Shown here: positions 5,195-5,537 of the stretch, one piece after another
How the letters are laid out: each line of letters starts with the position of its first letter
How positions within the stretch are numbered: position 1 is the first letter of the stretch
NCBI GenBank assembly: GCA_023389895.1
Contig: JAEWDX010000244.1
Coordinates: 1-5,537 of the forward strand
DNA length: 5,537 bases
Reading direction: 5' to 3'
Source of the DNA: Bacillota bacterium
GTDB lineage: Bacteria > Bacillota > Bacilli > Bacillales > Cytobacillaceae
Translations under genes and position numbers: made by a program
The notes under the pieces: model-generated
Seen by the model: only the letters and a program-made list of their open reading frames with translations
The model's database searches: none
What the model was told of the DNA's origin: nothing

Positions 5195-5537
5195 TTATAA
5201 TTCCTTTACAATTTCCTCAAGCTTCATTCCTCTCGAAGCTTTAACTAATACAATTGTCTCTTCATTTACAAGCTTTTGAAGTGCCTCAATTAAAGGATCT
5301 TTTTCAGTGAAGGTTAAAATCCGTTCAGACGACATTTTCGCTTTCGCACCTTTTGCTATAAAATCGCCAAGTTCACCGAATGTAAATAAATAATCAATTT
5401 TTTCTGGATCAATGGATTCACCGATTTTAAAATGGAATTCCTTCTCCGCTGGCCCTAATTCAAGCATATCACCAAGAACGAGAATTTTATTACGATAGCC
5501 TGGCAGCTGTGAAATCAACTCAATCGCAGCATACATC
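5195..5537 (-). CDS. murF: MurF, UDP-MurNAc-tripeptide--D-Ala-D-Ala ligase, C-terminal part (incomplete)
   Basis: MurF adds D-Ala-D-Ala to UDP-MurNAc-tripeptide with ATP, the last cytoplasmic step of peptidoglycan precursor synthesis. Only the last ~113 codons are inside the window; the gene enters from the right edge, so the Met at 5534-5536 is internal. The visible part is the Mur ligase C-terminal Rossmann-like domain: helix MYAAIELISQLPG, strand and turn ILVLGDMLELG (18-28), EFHFKIGE (33-40), and the closing motif VLVKASRGMKLEEIV (96-110), which is characteristic of MurF. About 340 residues carrying the ATP-binding P-loop and substrate sites lie outside, judging by the usual length of ~450 aa. 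In B. subtilis murF follows ddl, but the upstream side is not visible. The stop TAA (5195-5197) is followed by a hairpin. Confidence 0.9.
   Translation of the reverse strand, partial: MYAAIELISQLPGYRNKILVLGDMLELGPAEKEFHFKIGESIDPEKIDYLFTFGELGDFIAKGAKAKMSSERILTFTEKDPLIEALQKLVNEETIVLVKASRGMKLEEIVKEL

Overview
The window is AT-rich and every gene lies on the minus strand. Strong GGAGG-type ribosome binding sites, T-tailed hairpin terminators and gene content close to Bacillus subtilis point to a member of the Bacillaceae. I cannot name the species.

Read in the direction of transcription (right to left), the window holds: (1) the last ~113 codons of murF, a peptidoglycan precursor ligase, followed by a hairpin at about 5142-5179. 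(2) A complete hemAT gene (3548-4924) for a soluble globin-coupled methyl-accepting chemotaxis protein that senses oxygen. It has an upstream region with short direct repeats and a -10-like TATAAT, and a strong terminator with a perfect 16-bp stem (3452-3505). (3) An ABC-transporter operon with the same gene order as B. subtilis yhcE-yhcF-yhcG-yhcH-yhcI: a six-helix membrane protein (2652-3374), a YtrA-type GntR repressor (2026-2439), two different ABC ATPases (1149-2039 and 206-1174), and the start of an ABC-2 type permease (209 leftward, off the window).

The last four yhc genes overlap by 14, 26 and 4 nt, so they are probably translationally coupled. The regulator presumably senses a signal and represses the operon from a promoter ahead of yhcE, where a perfect 17-bp AT-rich dyad overlaps the -10. 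The transported substrate cannot be told from sequence.

Two things stand out. The yhcI-like permease is out of frame: a run of six A (minus strand, 82-87) leads to a stop after 43 codons, while a run of five would keep the frame open to the window edge. Second, the 212-nt gap between yhcE and yhcF is filled by a GC-richer structured repeat (about 2461-2637) that folds into a closing stem plus three hairpins. Two of these carry identical AGGAC loops (GUCCU on the minus strand), resembling the Bacillaceae-1 RNA motif and a widespread family of Bacillaceae intergenic repeats. It splits an otherwise compact operon. I found no CRISPR array, tRNA, rRNA, insertion sequence or phage gene, and no convincing plus-strand gene. 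The repeat is the best candidate for something under-described; the rest is recognisable.
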